Assembly (NCBI RefSeq): GCF_029626155.1
Contig: NZ_JARUBL010000001.1
Location: forward strand, 3,700,501 to 3,764,500
Origin: Solwaraspora sp. WMMD1047
GTDB lineage: Bacteria; Actinomycetota; Actinomycetes; Mycobacteriales; Micromonosporaceae
Direction of reading: 5' to 3'
Length of the DNA: 64,000 bases
Below the pieces are notes generated by a model. It was not told the origin of the DNA and made no database searches. It was given only the letters and a program-made list of their open reading frames with translations. Position 1 is the stretch's first letter. Each line of letters starts with the position of its first letter. Positions 47,471 to 55,449 of this stretch are shown here, one piece after another. A program made the position numbers and the translations under genes.

Positions 47471-48277
47471 CTACCTGTCACCCACCCCGGTCAGGCCCGC
47501 CAGGACGCGGCCCAGGCCGTCCCGGAACGCCGCGTCGGCGTCGAAGGTGTCGGGCGCCGCGTCCCCGGTCAGCTCATCCAGCCAGGGGTGACGCAGGCGG
47601 CCGCCGGTGCGGTCCAGCCGTCGCGTCTCCCGACCCCACCAGGACCGGTACGTCGTCCCCGAGCGGGCCGACTCCTGCTGCTCGGCCCGGATGAGCAGCG
47701 CCATGCCTTGCACGTACCCGCTGAGCGACAGATAACGGCGCAGCGCCGTCGCGGTGTCGAGGCCGAGTGCCACGAAGGCGTCGACGCTCGCCCGCGCCAG
47801 GTCGAGAACCGCCGGGACCAGCGGCGGCCTCGTGGTCGCCAGGACTCCGACGAGCCACGGATGGGCCCGATAGGTCTCCCACTCGTGTTCCGCCAGCCGG
47901 GCGAGCGCCTGGGCCGGCGTACCGGTGGGCGGGGCCGGCGGACGGCGCCTCGACAGGACGTGCTGCACCAATGTCTCCACCAGACGGTCGCGGCTTCCGA
48001 GGGTCTGCTGCACGGCGGTGAGCGGTAGCCCCGCCCGGTGTGCGACCCCGCGGAGGGTGAGCGCCTCGGCGCCCTCCGCGTCGGCCAGGCCGAGGGCGGC
48101 CGCGATCATCCGGTCCGTACGCGGTTCCGGCGGCGTGCGTCTGACGGCCGCCGCCAGCCGTCCGCGGTCGCGGCGACGCCGGTACGCGCGGGCCTGGCAG
48201 GACCGTGAGCAGTAGCGGCGCGGCCGCCCGGTCCGCGCGGGCGCCCCGAGTTCCCGCCCGCACTCCGCGCACCCCAT
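47471..48277 (-). CDS. TetR-family regulator with N-terminal zinc finger
   Basis: In this 268-aa protein, residues 1-35 form a four-cysteine finger (CAECG...YCSRSCQ) followed by a basic stretch. The TetR DNA-binding domain follows (TDRMIAAALGLADAEGAEAL, LTLRGVAHRAGLPLTAVQQT) and then a TetR_C-type ligand domain (LSLSGYVQGMALLIRAEQ). ATG 48277 follows AAAGGAGG. The extra finger may strengthen or redirect DNA binding. It is divergent from the GNAT gene across a clean palindrome. Confidence 0.88.
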   Translation of the reverse strand: MGCAECGRELGAPARTGRPRRYCSRSCQARAYRRRRDRGRLAAAVRRTPPEPRTDRMIAAALGLADAEGAEALTLRGVAHRAGLPLTAVQQTLGSRDRLVETLVQHVLSRRRPPAPPTGTPAQALARLAEHEWETYRAHPWLVGVLATTRPPLVPAVLDLARASVDAFVALGLDTATALRRYLSLSGYVQGMALLIRAEQQESARSGTTYRSWWGRETRRLDRTGGRLRHPWLDELTGDAAPDTFDADAAFRDGLGRVLAGLTGVGDR

Positions 48278-48286
48278 CGCGCCTCC

Positions 48287-48313
48287 TTTCGTCCCACAGT
48301 TCGTGTGACGAAA
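48287..48313. promoter_or_regulatory. Probable TetR operator
   Basis: A 27-bp palindrome with arms TTTCGTC and GACGAAA plus inner CAC/GTG, centred on AGTTC. It lies 10 bp upstream of the TetR start and between the divergent genes, the classical autoregulatory position. Confidence 0.7.
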
Positions 48314-48380
48314 CTACTTCGCCGCGCGCCGCCGGTGCCGCAGCGTGGCAGGCGTACGACATCCGTCGCGAGGAGGCGCC

Positions 48381-49013
48381 ATGACCACCCTGACCACCCG
48401 CCCGGCCCACCGATCAGAGTCCGGCAGCCTGCTGGCCATCTGCCTGGAGGCGTTCGCGGACGAGGCGGTAACGGCCTGGGTCGTGCCCGATCCGGAAGCC
48501 CGGTTGGCGGGTATGCGGGAGATGTTGCCCGCGTCGCTGGCGGCGGCCCTGGACGCCGGGGCGGTCATCCTCGCGGTCGGCCCGGACGGCGAGGCCGTCG
48601 CGGCGTCGGTCTGGATCGACAAGCAGGGAGCCCCGGCAGCACCGGTGCCGCCGACGGCCGGCGACCCGGTGGCGCGACGGCTGGCCATGGTGGTGTCGGC
48701 CACGGCGGCGCGGCATCCTGCCGTACCCCACGTGTACCTGTCCGCCATGGGCACCCTGCCGCGCTGGCGCGGGTCGGGCGCCGGTACGGCGATGCTGCGC
48801 CACGGCCTCGACCGGGCGCGCGGGCTCGGTCTGCCCGTCTACCTGGAGGCGTCGACCCCGTCGAACCGCAGGCTGTACGCCCGGCACGGATTCTCCGACC
48901 ACGGCCCGCCGGTCCCGCTGCCCGACGGCGGTCCCGTCCTGCAGCCCATGTGGCACGGCACCGGGACGCCGTGGGCGTACGCCGGCAGCGACCCGCTGTC
49001 GAACACCCGGTAG
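48381..49013 (+). CDS. GNAT-family N-acetyltransferase
   Basis: This 210-aa protein has the acetyl-CoA loop LPRWRGSGAGTAMLRHGL (R/Q-x-x-G-x-G/A type) and the late GNAT strand VYLEASTPSNRRLYARHGF. Target unknown; regulation by the divergent TetR is likely. ATG 48381 follows GAGGAGG. Confidence 0.88.
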   Translation: MTTLTTRPAHRSESGSLLAICLEAFADEAVTAWVVPDPEARLAGMREMLPASLAAALDAGAVILAVGPDGEAVAASVWIDKQGAPAAPVPPTAGDPVARRLAMVVSATAARHPAVPHVYLSAMGTLPRWRGSGAGTAMLRHGLDRARGLGLPVYLEASTPSNRRLYARHGFSDHGPPVPLPDGGPVLQPMWHGTGTPWAYAGSDPLSNTR

Positions 49014-49061
49014 GACCGGCCGTCACCGCGTGTCAGCGCGAACAGCAAGATCGGCCGCGTC

Positions 49062-49092
49062 GGCCGGGTCCCCGTACGATGGGGTTCCGGCC
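49062..49092 (+). terminator. Terminator after GNAT gene
   Basis: GGCCGG...CCCC pairs with GGGG...CCGGCC around a short loop; the sequence resembles the cassette terminators. Confidence 0.6.
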
Positions 49093-49129
49093 CACGCCCT
49101 TCTCGGAGGGAATCCTGAGCTGGGAGGCC

Positions 49130-49144
49130 TACCGTTCCTTGATG
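49130..49144 (+). promoter_or_regulatory. Leaderless promoter -10 (TACCGT) for the S1C protease
   Basis: TACCGT at 49130-49135 is six bases before ATG 49142. The nearest purine-rich site (GGGAGG) is too far away to act as a ribosome site. Confidence 0.5.
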
Positions 49145-49915
49145 CCGAGACAACCCAGCACCCTCGTCCGCGGTCGCGCGGTGCCGATCACGCTCGCCGT
49201 GGTGGCGCTGCTGGTGCTCACCGCGTTGGTCGCGTTCCGCTGGGGTTCGGCCGCGTCGTCGCCCGGTCCGGACGCCGCCAGCCCGACTGCCTCCGACGAC
49301 ACCGGCGACGGGACGCTGACCGTGGCGGAGGTGTACGCGACCCTGGCTCCCTCGGTGGTCTCCATCGCGGCCACCCGCACCGTCGGGGCGGGCGGCGGCA
49401 CCGGGGTGATCATCAACGCCGACGGGACGATCCTCACCGCGTTGCACGTCGTGCGGGACGCCGGCGCGATCCAGGTGACCTTCGCCGACGGGACCCGGGC
49501 CGCGGCCACGGTCGGCGACACCGACCCGGCGAACGACATCGCGACGCTCACCCCGGCCGCCCTGCCCACCGTCGTCGTGCCGGCCGTTCTCGGCGGCGGG
49601 GTCTCGATCGGCGACGAGGTGGTGGCGATCGGAAACCAGCTCGGCCTGACCGGCAGCACCACCGCCGGCGTGGTCTCCGGGCTCGGCCGCTCCGCCAGCT
49701 CGGACGGCACCGAGGACCTCAACGGGCTCATCCAGTTCGACGCGGCGGTCAACCCGGGCAGTTCGGGCGGACCGTTGGTGAACGTCAGCGGCGCCACGGT
49801 CGGCATCGTGGTGGCCCTGGCCAATCCGACCGAGGCCGGCACCTTCATCGGTGTCGGGTTCGCCGTGCCGATCGGCGTCGCACTGGGCGCCGGCGCCAAC
49901 GCACCCCAGATCTGA
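49142..49915 (+). CDS. Membrane-anchored S1C (HtrA/DegP-like) serine protease without PDZ
   Basis: This 257-aa protein has an N-terminal membrane anchor (ITLAVVALLVLTALVAF) and a trypsin-like domain. The catalytic His is in LTALHVVRD, the Asp in PANDIATL and the Ser in NPGSSGGPLVN. There is no PDZ domain after it, unlike classical HtrA, so substrate selection must differ. Head of the MoxR-DUF58-VWA group, with 33 nt to the next gene. Confidence 0.9.
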   Translation: MPRQPSTLVRGRAVPITLAVVALLVLTALVAFRWGSAASSPGPDAASPTASDDTGDGTLTVAEVYATLAPSVVSIAATRTVGAGGGTGVIINADGTILTALHVVRDAGAIQVTFADGTRAAATVGDTDPANDIATLTPAALPTVVVPAVLGGGVSIGDEVVAIGNQLGLTGSTTAGVVSGLGRSASSDGTEDLNGLIQFDAAVNPGSSGGPLVNVSGATVGIVVALANPTEAGTFIGVGFAVPIGVALGAGANAPQI

Positions 49916-49948
49916 CCGAGCAGGCACCCCCACCCCGAGGACGGACCC

Positions 49949-50953
49949 ATGGACACCCCGCCCAACCCCAACGGCTCCACCCCGCCGGGCGCCAACCCGG
50001 TGGAGCAGGTGCTGTACGAGGTCAAGAAGGTGATCGTCGGGCAGGACGTGCTGCTGGAGCGCCTGGTCGTCGCGCTGCTCGCCCGTGGGCACATCCTGGT
50101 CGAGGGGGTGCCGGGCCTGGCCAAGACCCTCGCGGTGAAGTCGCTCGCCGAGGCGGTCGGTGGACAGTTCCACCGGATCCAGTTCACGCCCGACCTCGTC
50201 CCGGCCGATCTCGTCGGTACCCGGATCTACCACCAGCCGACCGGTGAGTTCCAGGTCTCGCTCGGCCCGGTCTTCACCAACCTGCTGCTCGCCGACGAGA
50301 TCAACCGGGCTCCCGCCAAGGTGCAGAGCGCGCTGCTGGAGGTGATGCAGGAGCACCAGGTCACCATCGGCCGGGAGACGTACCGCGTACCGGAGCCGTT
50401 CCTGGTGCTCGCCACCCAGAACCCGATCGAGTCCGAGGGCACCTATCCACTGCCCGAGGCGCAGGTGGACCGGTTCATGATGAAGGTCGTCGTGGGCTAC
50501 CCGGCCCGCACCGAGGAGTTCGTCATCGTCGAGCGGGCGATCGGCGCCGCCGCCACGATCGCCCGCATCATCGATCCCGCCCGGCTCGTCGAGCTCCAGC
50601 GGCAGGCCGACCAGGTCTACGTCGACCCGGCCCTCATCGAGTACGCGGTGGCGCTGGCCAACGCCACCCGCGACCTCGGCACCGTCGGGCTCGGGCACCT
50701 CGCCCGCTACGTCACCTTCGGGGCCAGCCCGCGCGCCTCGATCAATCTCGTCCTCGCCGCCCGGGCCCTGGCCTTCGTCCGCGGCCGGGACTACGCGCTC
50801 GGCGAGGACCTCGCGGACCTCGCGCTCGACGTGCTGCGACACCGCCTGGTGCTGTCGTACGAGGCGTACTCCGACGACATCACCGCCGACGTGGTGGTGC
50901 GGCAGATCCTGGCCGCCGTGCCCCGCCCGGACCGCGTCGGCCAGGGGCGCTGA
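49949..50953 (+). CDS. MoxR-family AAA+ ATPase
   Basis: This 334-aa chaperone-like ATPase has Walker A-type GVPGLAKT, Walker B LLLADEINRAP, sensor 1 ATQNPIESEGTYPLPEAQ (with arginine finger region VDRFMMK) and a C-terminal lid. MoxR proteins work with neighbouring DUF58/VWA proteins to insert cofactors or remodel envelope complexes. Confidence 0.95.
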   Translation: MDTPPNPNGSTPPGANPVEQVLYEVKKVIVGQDVLLERLVVALLARGHILVEGVPGLAKTLAVKSLAEAVGGQFHRIQFTPDLVPADLVGTRIYHQPTGEFQVSLGPVFTNLLLADEINRAPAKVQSALLEVMQEHQVTIGRETYRVPEPFLVLATQNPIESEGTYPLPEAQVDRFMMKVVVGYPARTEEFVIVERAIGAAATIARIIDPARLVELQRQADQVYVDPALIEYAVALANATRDLGTVGLGHLARYVTFGASPRASINLVLAARALAFVRGRDYALGEDLADLALDVLRHRLVLSYEAYSDDITADVVVRQILAAVPRPDRVGQGR

Positions 50954-51001
50954 CCGGTGGCCACCGCCCCCGAGCGGCTGCTGCGGCGACTGGAGTGACG
51001 G

Positions 51002-51841
51002 GTGCTGCGCCGCCTCGACGGGCAGCTGCAGGGCGGGTACCGGACGGTGTCGCGCGGCGCCGGGATCGACTTCACCGACCTGCGCGCCTACACGCCCTCC
51101 GACGACGTCCGGCACATCGACTGGAACGTCACCGCCCGGCTGGACGAGCCGTTCGTCCGGCAGTACACCGAGGACCGCGACCTGACCGGCTGGCTGGTGC
51201 TCGACCGGTCCGCCTCGATGACGCCGGGCGGCGCCGGGCCGGGGAAGGCCGACGTCCTGACCGACCTGGCGATCTGCCTGGCCCGGCTGCTCTCCGGATC
51301 GGGGAACCGGGTCGGCGCGATCCTCTACGACAACCAGCGGCAACAGGTGATCCCGCCGCGTACCGGTCGGACCCAGACCCTGCGGCTGGCCCACGAACTC
51401 GGTCGGCCGGTCGAACCGGGCGGCGGCACCACCACCGACCTGGCGGCGATGCTCCGGCTGGCGGCCGGCACGGCCCGCCGGCGCAGCCTGATTTTCGTTG
51501 TCTCCGACTTCATCGGGGAGCCGGGCTGGGAGGCGCCGCTGGCCCGGCTCGCCCACCGGCACGAGGTGATCGTGCTGCGGGTCGTCGATCCGGCCGAGCT
51601 GGACTTGCCCGACCTGGGACTGGTCCTGGTGGAGGACGCCGAGACCGGGGAGCAGTTGCTCGTCGACACCAGCGACCCGCACCTGCGGCAACGGCTGACG
51701 GCCGAGGTGCGGGCCAGGGAGGCCACCCTGGCCGCCGCGATGAGTCGGGCCGGCGTGGCGGCACACCGGATCACCACCGACCACGACCTGACCCGGACCC
51801 TCGTCGACCTCGCCCGACGCTCGGGACGGCGGCGCGGATGA
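51002..51841 (+). CDS. DUF58 protein, N-terminus interrupted by TGA
   Basis: This 279-aa protein has the DUF58 signature YTPSDDVRHIDWNVTARL followed by a VWA-like fold (WLVLDRSASM). The annotated start is GTG 51002. The same frame begins at GTG 50957, 3 nt after the moxR stop, and reads 13 codons (ERLLRRLE) to TGA 50996, exactly where relatives have Trp in LLRRLEW-x-V-LRRLDG. Translation must restart at 51002, or the base is a sequencing error or recent mutation. Confidence 0.85.
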   Translation: MLRRLDGQLQGGYRTVSRGAGIDFTDLRAYTPSDDVRHIDWNVTARLDEPFVRQYTEDRDLTGWLVLDRSASMTPGGAGPGKADVLTDLAICLARLLSGSGNRVGAILYDNQRQQVIPPRTGRTQTLRLAHELGRPVEPGGGTTTDLAAMLRLAAGTARRRSLIFVVSDFIGEPGWEAPLARLAHRHEVIVLRVVDPAELDLPDLGLVLVEDAETGEQLLVDTSDPHLRQRLTAEVRAREATLAAAMSRAGVAAHRITTDHDLTRTLVDLARRSGRRRG

Positions 51842-52809
51842 CCGCCCGGTACCCGCTGCTGCTCCTCGTCGCCGTGGTCGTCACCGTCGCGGCGGTCACG
51901 GCGTACGTCGTGCTGCAGCGCCGCCGCGCCGCCGCCCTGGCCGGCTCGCCGCTGGCGTTCTCCGCCGCCTCCCGCCGGACCGCCGTACGCCGGCACCTGC
52001 CCTTCGCCCTGTTCCTCGCCGCGCTCGCGCCGCTGCTGGTCGCCCTCGCCGGCCCGCAGACCGTCGTCGAGGTGCCACGCGTCGCCGGGACCGTGATCCT
52101 GGCCTTCGACGCCTCCAACAGCATGGCCGCCGACGACGTCGAACCGTCCCGGTACGCCGCCGTCCAGGAGGCGGCGACCCGATTCGTACGCGCCCAGCCC
52201 GCCACCGTCGACATCGGCGTGGTCGTGTTCGGGCCGGGCGCGCTCACCACCCAACTGCCCACCGACGACCACGACGAGGCGATCGCCGCGATCAACCGGC
52301 CGAGCGTCGGCGGTGGGACCTCGCTCAGCGCCGCGATCCTGGCGTCCCTGACTGCGATCGTCGGTGAACAGGTGACGCTGCCCGACGACGAGGACGCGGA
52401 GCCGCCGGATCTCGGCTACTGGGGCTCGGCGACCATCGTGATCTTCTCCGACGGCGAGGACACCACCGGCCGCGCGGAGGAGGCCGCGGCGCTCGCGGCC
52501 GCGGCCGGCGTCCGGATCGAGACGGTGGGCATCGGCACCACCGAAGGCACCACCGTCGAGGTCGACGGCTACCAGGTGGCCACCGCCCGCGACGACGACC
52601 GGCTGGCCAGCCTCGCCGAGATCACCGGCGGGACCTACCACCAGCCGCAGGACACCGCCGCGCTCGACGACATCCACCGCGCGATCGACCTGCGCGTCAC
52701 CACCCGACCGGAGCCGATCGAGCTCACCGCACCGCTCGCCGGGGTGGCGCTGCTGCTCCTGGCGGTCGGCGCGCTGCTGATGATCCGCTGGCACGGAAGG
52801 ATCGTCTGA
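51838..52809 (+). CDS. VWA-domain membrane protein (BatA-like), first
   Basis: In this 323-aa protein, one helix at the N-terminus and one near residue 60 precede a von Willebrand A domain with MIDAS DASNSM (near 92), GGGTSLSAA and IFSDGEDTT. A final helix lies at about 295-315. ATG shares ATGA with the DUF58 stop. Likely forms a complex with the next VWA protein and MoxR at the membrane. Confidence 0.92.
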   Translation: MTARYPLLLLVAVVVTVAAVTAYVVLQRRRAAALAGSPLAFSAASRRTAVRRHLPFALFLAALAPLLVALAGPQTVVEVPRVAGTVILAFDASNSMAADDVEPSRYAAVQEAATRFVRAQPATVDIGVVVFGPGALTTQLPTDDHDEAIAAINRPSVGGGTSLSAAILASLTAIVGEQVTLPDDEDAEPPDLGYWGSATIVIFSDGEDTTGRAEEAAALAAAAGVRIETVGIGTTEGTTVEVDGYQVATARDDDRLASLAEITGGTYHQPQDTAALDDIHRAIDLRVTTRPEPIELTAPLAGVALLLLAVGALLMIRWHGRIV

Positions 52810-53912
52810 TGTCGTTCGCCTGGCCCTGGGCACTTGCCGCGCTGCTGGCCGTACCGTTGCTGCCGACCGTGCGGTGGTGGCTGGCCCGGCGCCGCCGCCG
52901 GACGGCGGTCCGGGTCTCCAGCCTCGCGCTGATCCGGGCGGCCATGCCCGGCCGGTCCGGGTGGCGCCGCCGGATACCCGTGGTCCTGTTCCTGGCCGGC
53001 CTGATCAGTGTCGGCCTCGGCACCGCCCGGCCGCTGGCCTCGGTGCCGGTGCCCGCCAACTCCGCCTCGATCCTGCTGGCGCTCGACGTGTCACTTTCCA
53101 TGTGCAGCACCGACGTCGAGCCGAACCGGCTGACCGTCGCGCGGGACGCCGCCCGGCAGTTCATCACCTCCCAGGAGGAGGGCACCCGGATCGGGTTGGT
53201 CGCCTTCTCCGGGGTGGCTGGCCTGCTGGTGGAGCCGACGACCGATCAGGCCGAACTGCTCGCCGCGCTCGACAACCTCGACACCGCCCGCGGCACCGCG
53301 ATCGGGATGGCGGTGCTGACCGCCATCGACGCGATCGCCGAGACCAACCCGGCGGTGCCGCCGACCGGCGTCGACCTCGACCCGGGTGCCCCGCTGCCCG
53401 GCGTCGACGGCGACTACCAACCCGACACCATCGTGGTGCTCACCGACGGCGCGAACAGCCAGGGCGTGGATCCGATCACCGCCGCCGAACAGGCCGCCGC
53501 CCGCAAACTGCGCGTCTACACCATCGGCTTCGGCACCACGGAACCCGCGCCGATGGTGTGCCGCGCCGACCAGATCGGCGCCGGCGAAGCCTTCGGCGGG
53601 GACGGCCGGTTCGGCGGCGGCCGGTTCGGCGGCGGACGCCTGCTGCGGATCGACGAGGCGAGCCTGTCGGAGATGGCCCGGCTGACCGGCGGCGAGTACT
53701 ACCGGGCGGAGGACGCGGACCAACTCGTCGACGTGCTGCTGGACCTGCCGGACGCGATCGTGGTGCAGCAGGAGGAGATCGAACTCGCCGGGTGGTTCGC
53801 GCTGGTCGGCGCGCTGCTGACAGCCGCCGCCGTTGCGCTGTCGCTCTGGTGGAACCGGGCACTGAGCGCACCCGTCCGGTCCACCCCGGTCCGTCCGCCG
53901 ACCCCACCGTGA
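52809..53912 (+). CDS. VWA-domain membrane protein (BatA/BatB-like), second
   Basis: This 367-aa protein has the aerotolerance-type N-terminal BatA segment (FAWPWALAALLAVPLLPTVRWW), MIDAS DVSLSM, and VVLTDGANSQG. Near residue 265 a Gly/Phe/Arg repeat (GGDGRFGGGRFGGGRLL) replaces the usual compact loop. The C-terminal helix is followed by a short Pro-rich tail. Starts one base before the end of the preceding stop codon. Confidence 0.92.
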   Translation: MSFAWPWALAALLAVPLLPTVRWWLARRRRRTAVRVSSLALIRAAMPGRSGWRRRIPVVLFLAGLISVGLGTARPLASVPVPANSASILLALDVSLSMCSTDVEPNRLTVARDAARQFITSQEEGTRIGLVAFSGVAGLLVEPTTDQAELLAALDNLDTARGTAIGMAVLTAIDAIAETNPAVPPTGVDLDPGAPLPGVDGDYQPDTIVVLTDGANSQGVDPITAAEQAAARKLRVYTIGFGTTEPAPMVCRADQIGAGEAFGGDGRFGGGRFGGGRLLRIDEASLSEMARLTGGEYYRAEDADQLVDVLLDLPDAIVVQQEEIELAGWFALVGALLTAAAVALSLWWNRALSAPVRSTPVRPPTPP

Positions 53913-54054
53913 CCGAACTCGCGGCCTACCCCGGGTGCTGGCCTGGGCGACCGGGCCGCCCTCGCCGGTAAACCTTCTCCCAGGCACGGCCAATGATGAT
54001 GCGTGCTGCAACGGAGACCGACGTAGGAGCCCGCCTGAGGAGACGCGCCCTCTG

Positions 54055-54237
54055 CTACTGCCTGATCTTCAGCGCCGCTACAAAGGCGGTGAACGAGTGG
54101 CGGCCGAATCGTAGAGCCGGGCCGGTTGGGTCCTTGCTGTCCCGCACGGATACGGCGTCCGCGCGTTCGGCGATCTCGACGCAGGCGCCGTTGGTGTTGC
54201 TGCGGCTACTCTTCCGCCACCTGGTGTCGTCGTGCAT
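54055..54237 (-). CDS. DUF397 protein
   Basis: This 60-aa protein has WRKSSRSNTNGACVEIAE, then VSVRDSKDPTGPALRFG and FTAFVAALK, the complete DUF397 pattern. Such proteins are co-encoded with XRE/DUF5753 regulators and act as small partners or antagonists in actinobacterial development. ATG 54237 lies 8 nt beyond the preceding DUF397 stop. Confidence 0.92.
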   Translation of the reverse strand: MHDDTRWRKSSRSNTNGACVEIAERADAVSVRDSKDPTGPALRFGRHSFTAFVAALKIRQ

Positions 54238-54245
54238 CGTCCCTG

Positions 54246-54431
54246 CTACTGGTTGCTCTTTAGCGCCGTCACGAAGGCGGTGAACGAGTGGCGGCCGAAT
54301 CGTAGGGTCGGGCCGGTCGGGTCCTGGCTGTCGCGGATTGCGGTCATGCCTGGCAGGTGAGCGACCTCCACGCACTGGCCGTTGCTCTGGCTTCTGCTGC
54401 TCTTGCGCCACCGGGCGCCAGTCAGATCCAC
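54246..54431 (-). CDS. DUF397 protein, tandem copy
   Basis: This 61-aa protein from GTG 54431, preceded by GGAGG, is clearly homologous to the next gene (WRKSSRSQSNGQCVEVAHLP, IRDSQDPTGPTLRFGRHSF). The two share identical 3' DNA stretches such as GGTGAACGAGTGGCGGCCGA, indicating a recent local duplication. Confidence 0.92.
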   Translation of the reverse strand: MDLTGARWRKSSRSQSNGQCVEVAHLPGMTAIRDSQDPTGPTLRFGRHSFTAFVTALKSNQ

Positions 54432-54447
54432 TGTTCCTCCCCTGTTC

Positions 54448-55305
54448 CTAAGCCAGCGCGCGTACCGCCGCCTCGATCCGTTCCCGGGACGCGGACGGGC
54501 TGAGCGCACTGGACTGGAGGTGCGTGTACGCCATGATAACGCGTTGTAGGTCGGTCTCCCGCTCGAGGTACACGTCGCCAGCCAGTGTCTCCACGTACGC
54601 GACGGGCGAATGGATCTCCGGGTCAAACTCGAGTATCGCGATCGACCCGAGCATGCCGGGGTGGGCGCCCTCGTGGAATGGGAGGATCTGAATGTGAACG
54701 TTGGGACGGTGTCCCATCTCGAGCAAGTGTTGGAGTTGGTCGCGTAGGACGTCGGGTCCGCCGACCTGACGGTGGAGCACGCTCTCGTCGAGGATTGCCC
54801 AGAGCGTGGTGGGGTCCTCCTCCGTGAGGCAACTCTGTCTCGCGACCCGGACCTGCCTCCGCCGGTCGCGTTCCGACTCTTCCTGGGTGATCTGCTGCTG
54901 GTCCAGTAGCGCCCGGGCGTACGCCTCGGTCGGCAGCAGGCCGGGGACGGCAGCGAGCTCGAAGTTCCGTATAGCCAGGGCGGCCGACTCCAGCCCGATG
55001 TACATCGCGTAGGGGGCGGGGAGTTGGCCATACTTCGCCCGCCAGCCGCGTTCCTTGCCCTGACGTTGTAGCTCCAGCAGCCCATCTCGCTGCTGAGCGT
55101 CCGTGACGCCGTACTCCGTCAGCATCACCAACACGTCCGCACGTGCGGCGCCGACATCGCCCGACTCGATTTTGTAGATCTTTGACGAGGAGCAGCCCAG
55201 TTGGGCTGCTATCGACTGGTGCGTCAGGCCGACGGCTTCGCGGAGCTGTCGCAACTGTCCGCCGAGCTGCCAGCGCGCGATGGTGGGACCGGATGCCCTT
55301 GTCAC
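54448..55305 (-). CDS. XRE regulator with DUF5753 (Scr1-type)
   Basis: This 285-aa protein has an N-terminal helix-turn-helix (LGGQLRQLREAVGLTHQSIA, SSSKIYKIESGD) and the DUF5753 domain from about residue 95 (FELAAVPGLLPTEAYARALL, LTEEDPTTLWAILDESVLHR, NVHIQILPFHEGAHPGMLGS). GTG 55305 has GGAGGT five bases upstream. It heads the XRE-DUF397-DUF397 unit. Confidence 0.92.
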   Translation of the reverse strand: MTRASGPTIARWQLGGQLRQLREAVGLTHQSIAAQLGCSSSKIYKIESGDVGAARADVLVMLTEYGVTDAQQRDGLLELQRQGKERGWRAKYGQLPAPYAMYIGLESAALAIRNFELAAVPGLLPTEAYARALLDQQQITQEESERDRRRQVRVARQSCLTEEDPTTLWAILDESVLHRQVGGPDVLRDQLQHLLEMGHRPNVHIQILPFHEGAHPGMLGSIAILEFDPEIHSPVAYVETLAGDVYLERETDLQRVIMAYTHLQSSALSPSASRERIEAAVRALA

Positions 55306-55357
55306 GTACACCTCCAGGTAGCTCCTGATCATTCCGCGGTGTCGCGGATGGGTCGGG

Positions 55358-55445
55358 TGTCCGATCCGGCGGACCCGGATCGGCTTGATCAACTTAGTAG
55401 CCGTCCGTTTTGCCGGAATCTTGGATGGGGTCGGGGCGTTACACC
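55358..55445 (+). promoter_or_regulatory. Cassette 7 upstream element and ECF-like promoter (long subtype)
   Basis: TGTCC at 55358 overlaps a perfect 9-bp inverted repeat CCGATCCGG/CCGGATCGG (55361-55369, 55375-55383). GATCAACTTAG block, GGAAT at 55415-55419, 18-nt spacer, GTT at 55438-55440. Confidence 0.6.
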
Positions 55446-55449
55446 CGGC

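Noticed and set aside
49062-49092. Orphan eighth lysozyme-like cassette remnant near 49.0 kb
   Set aside because: Only a terminator resembling the cassette terminators is present; no leader or coding sequence of the family was found there.
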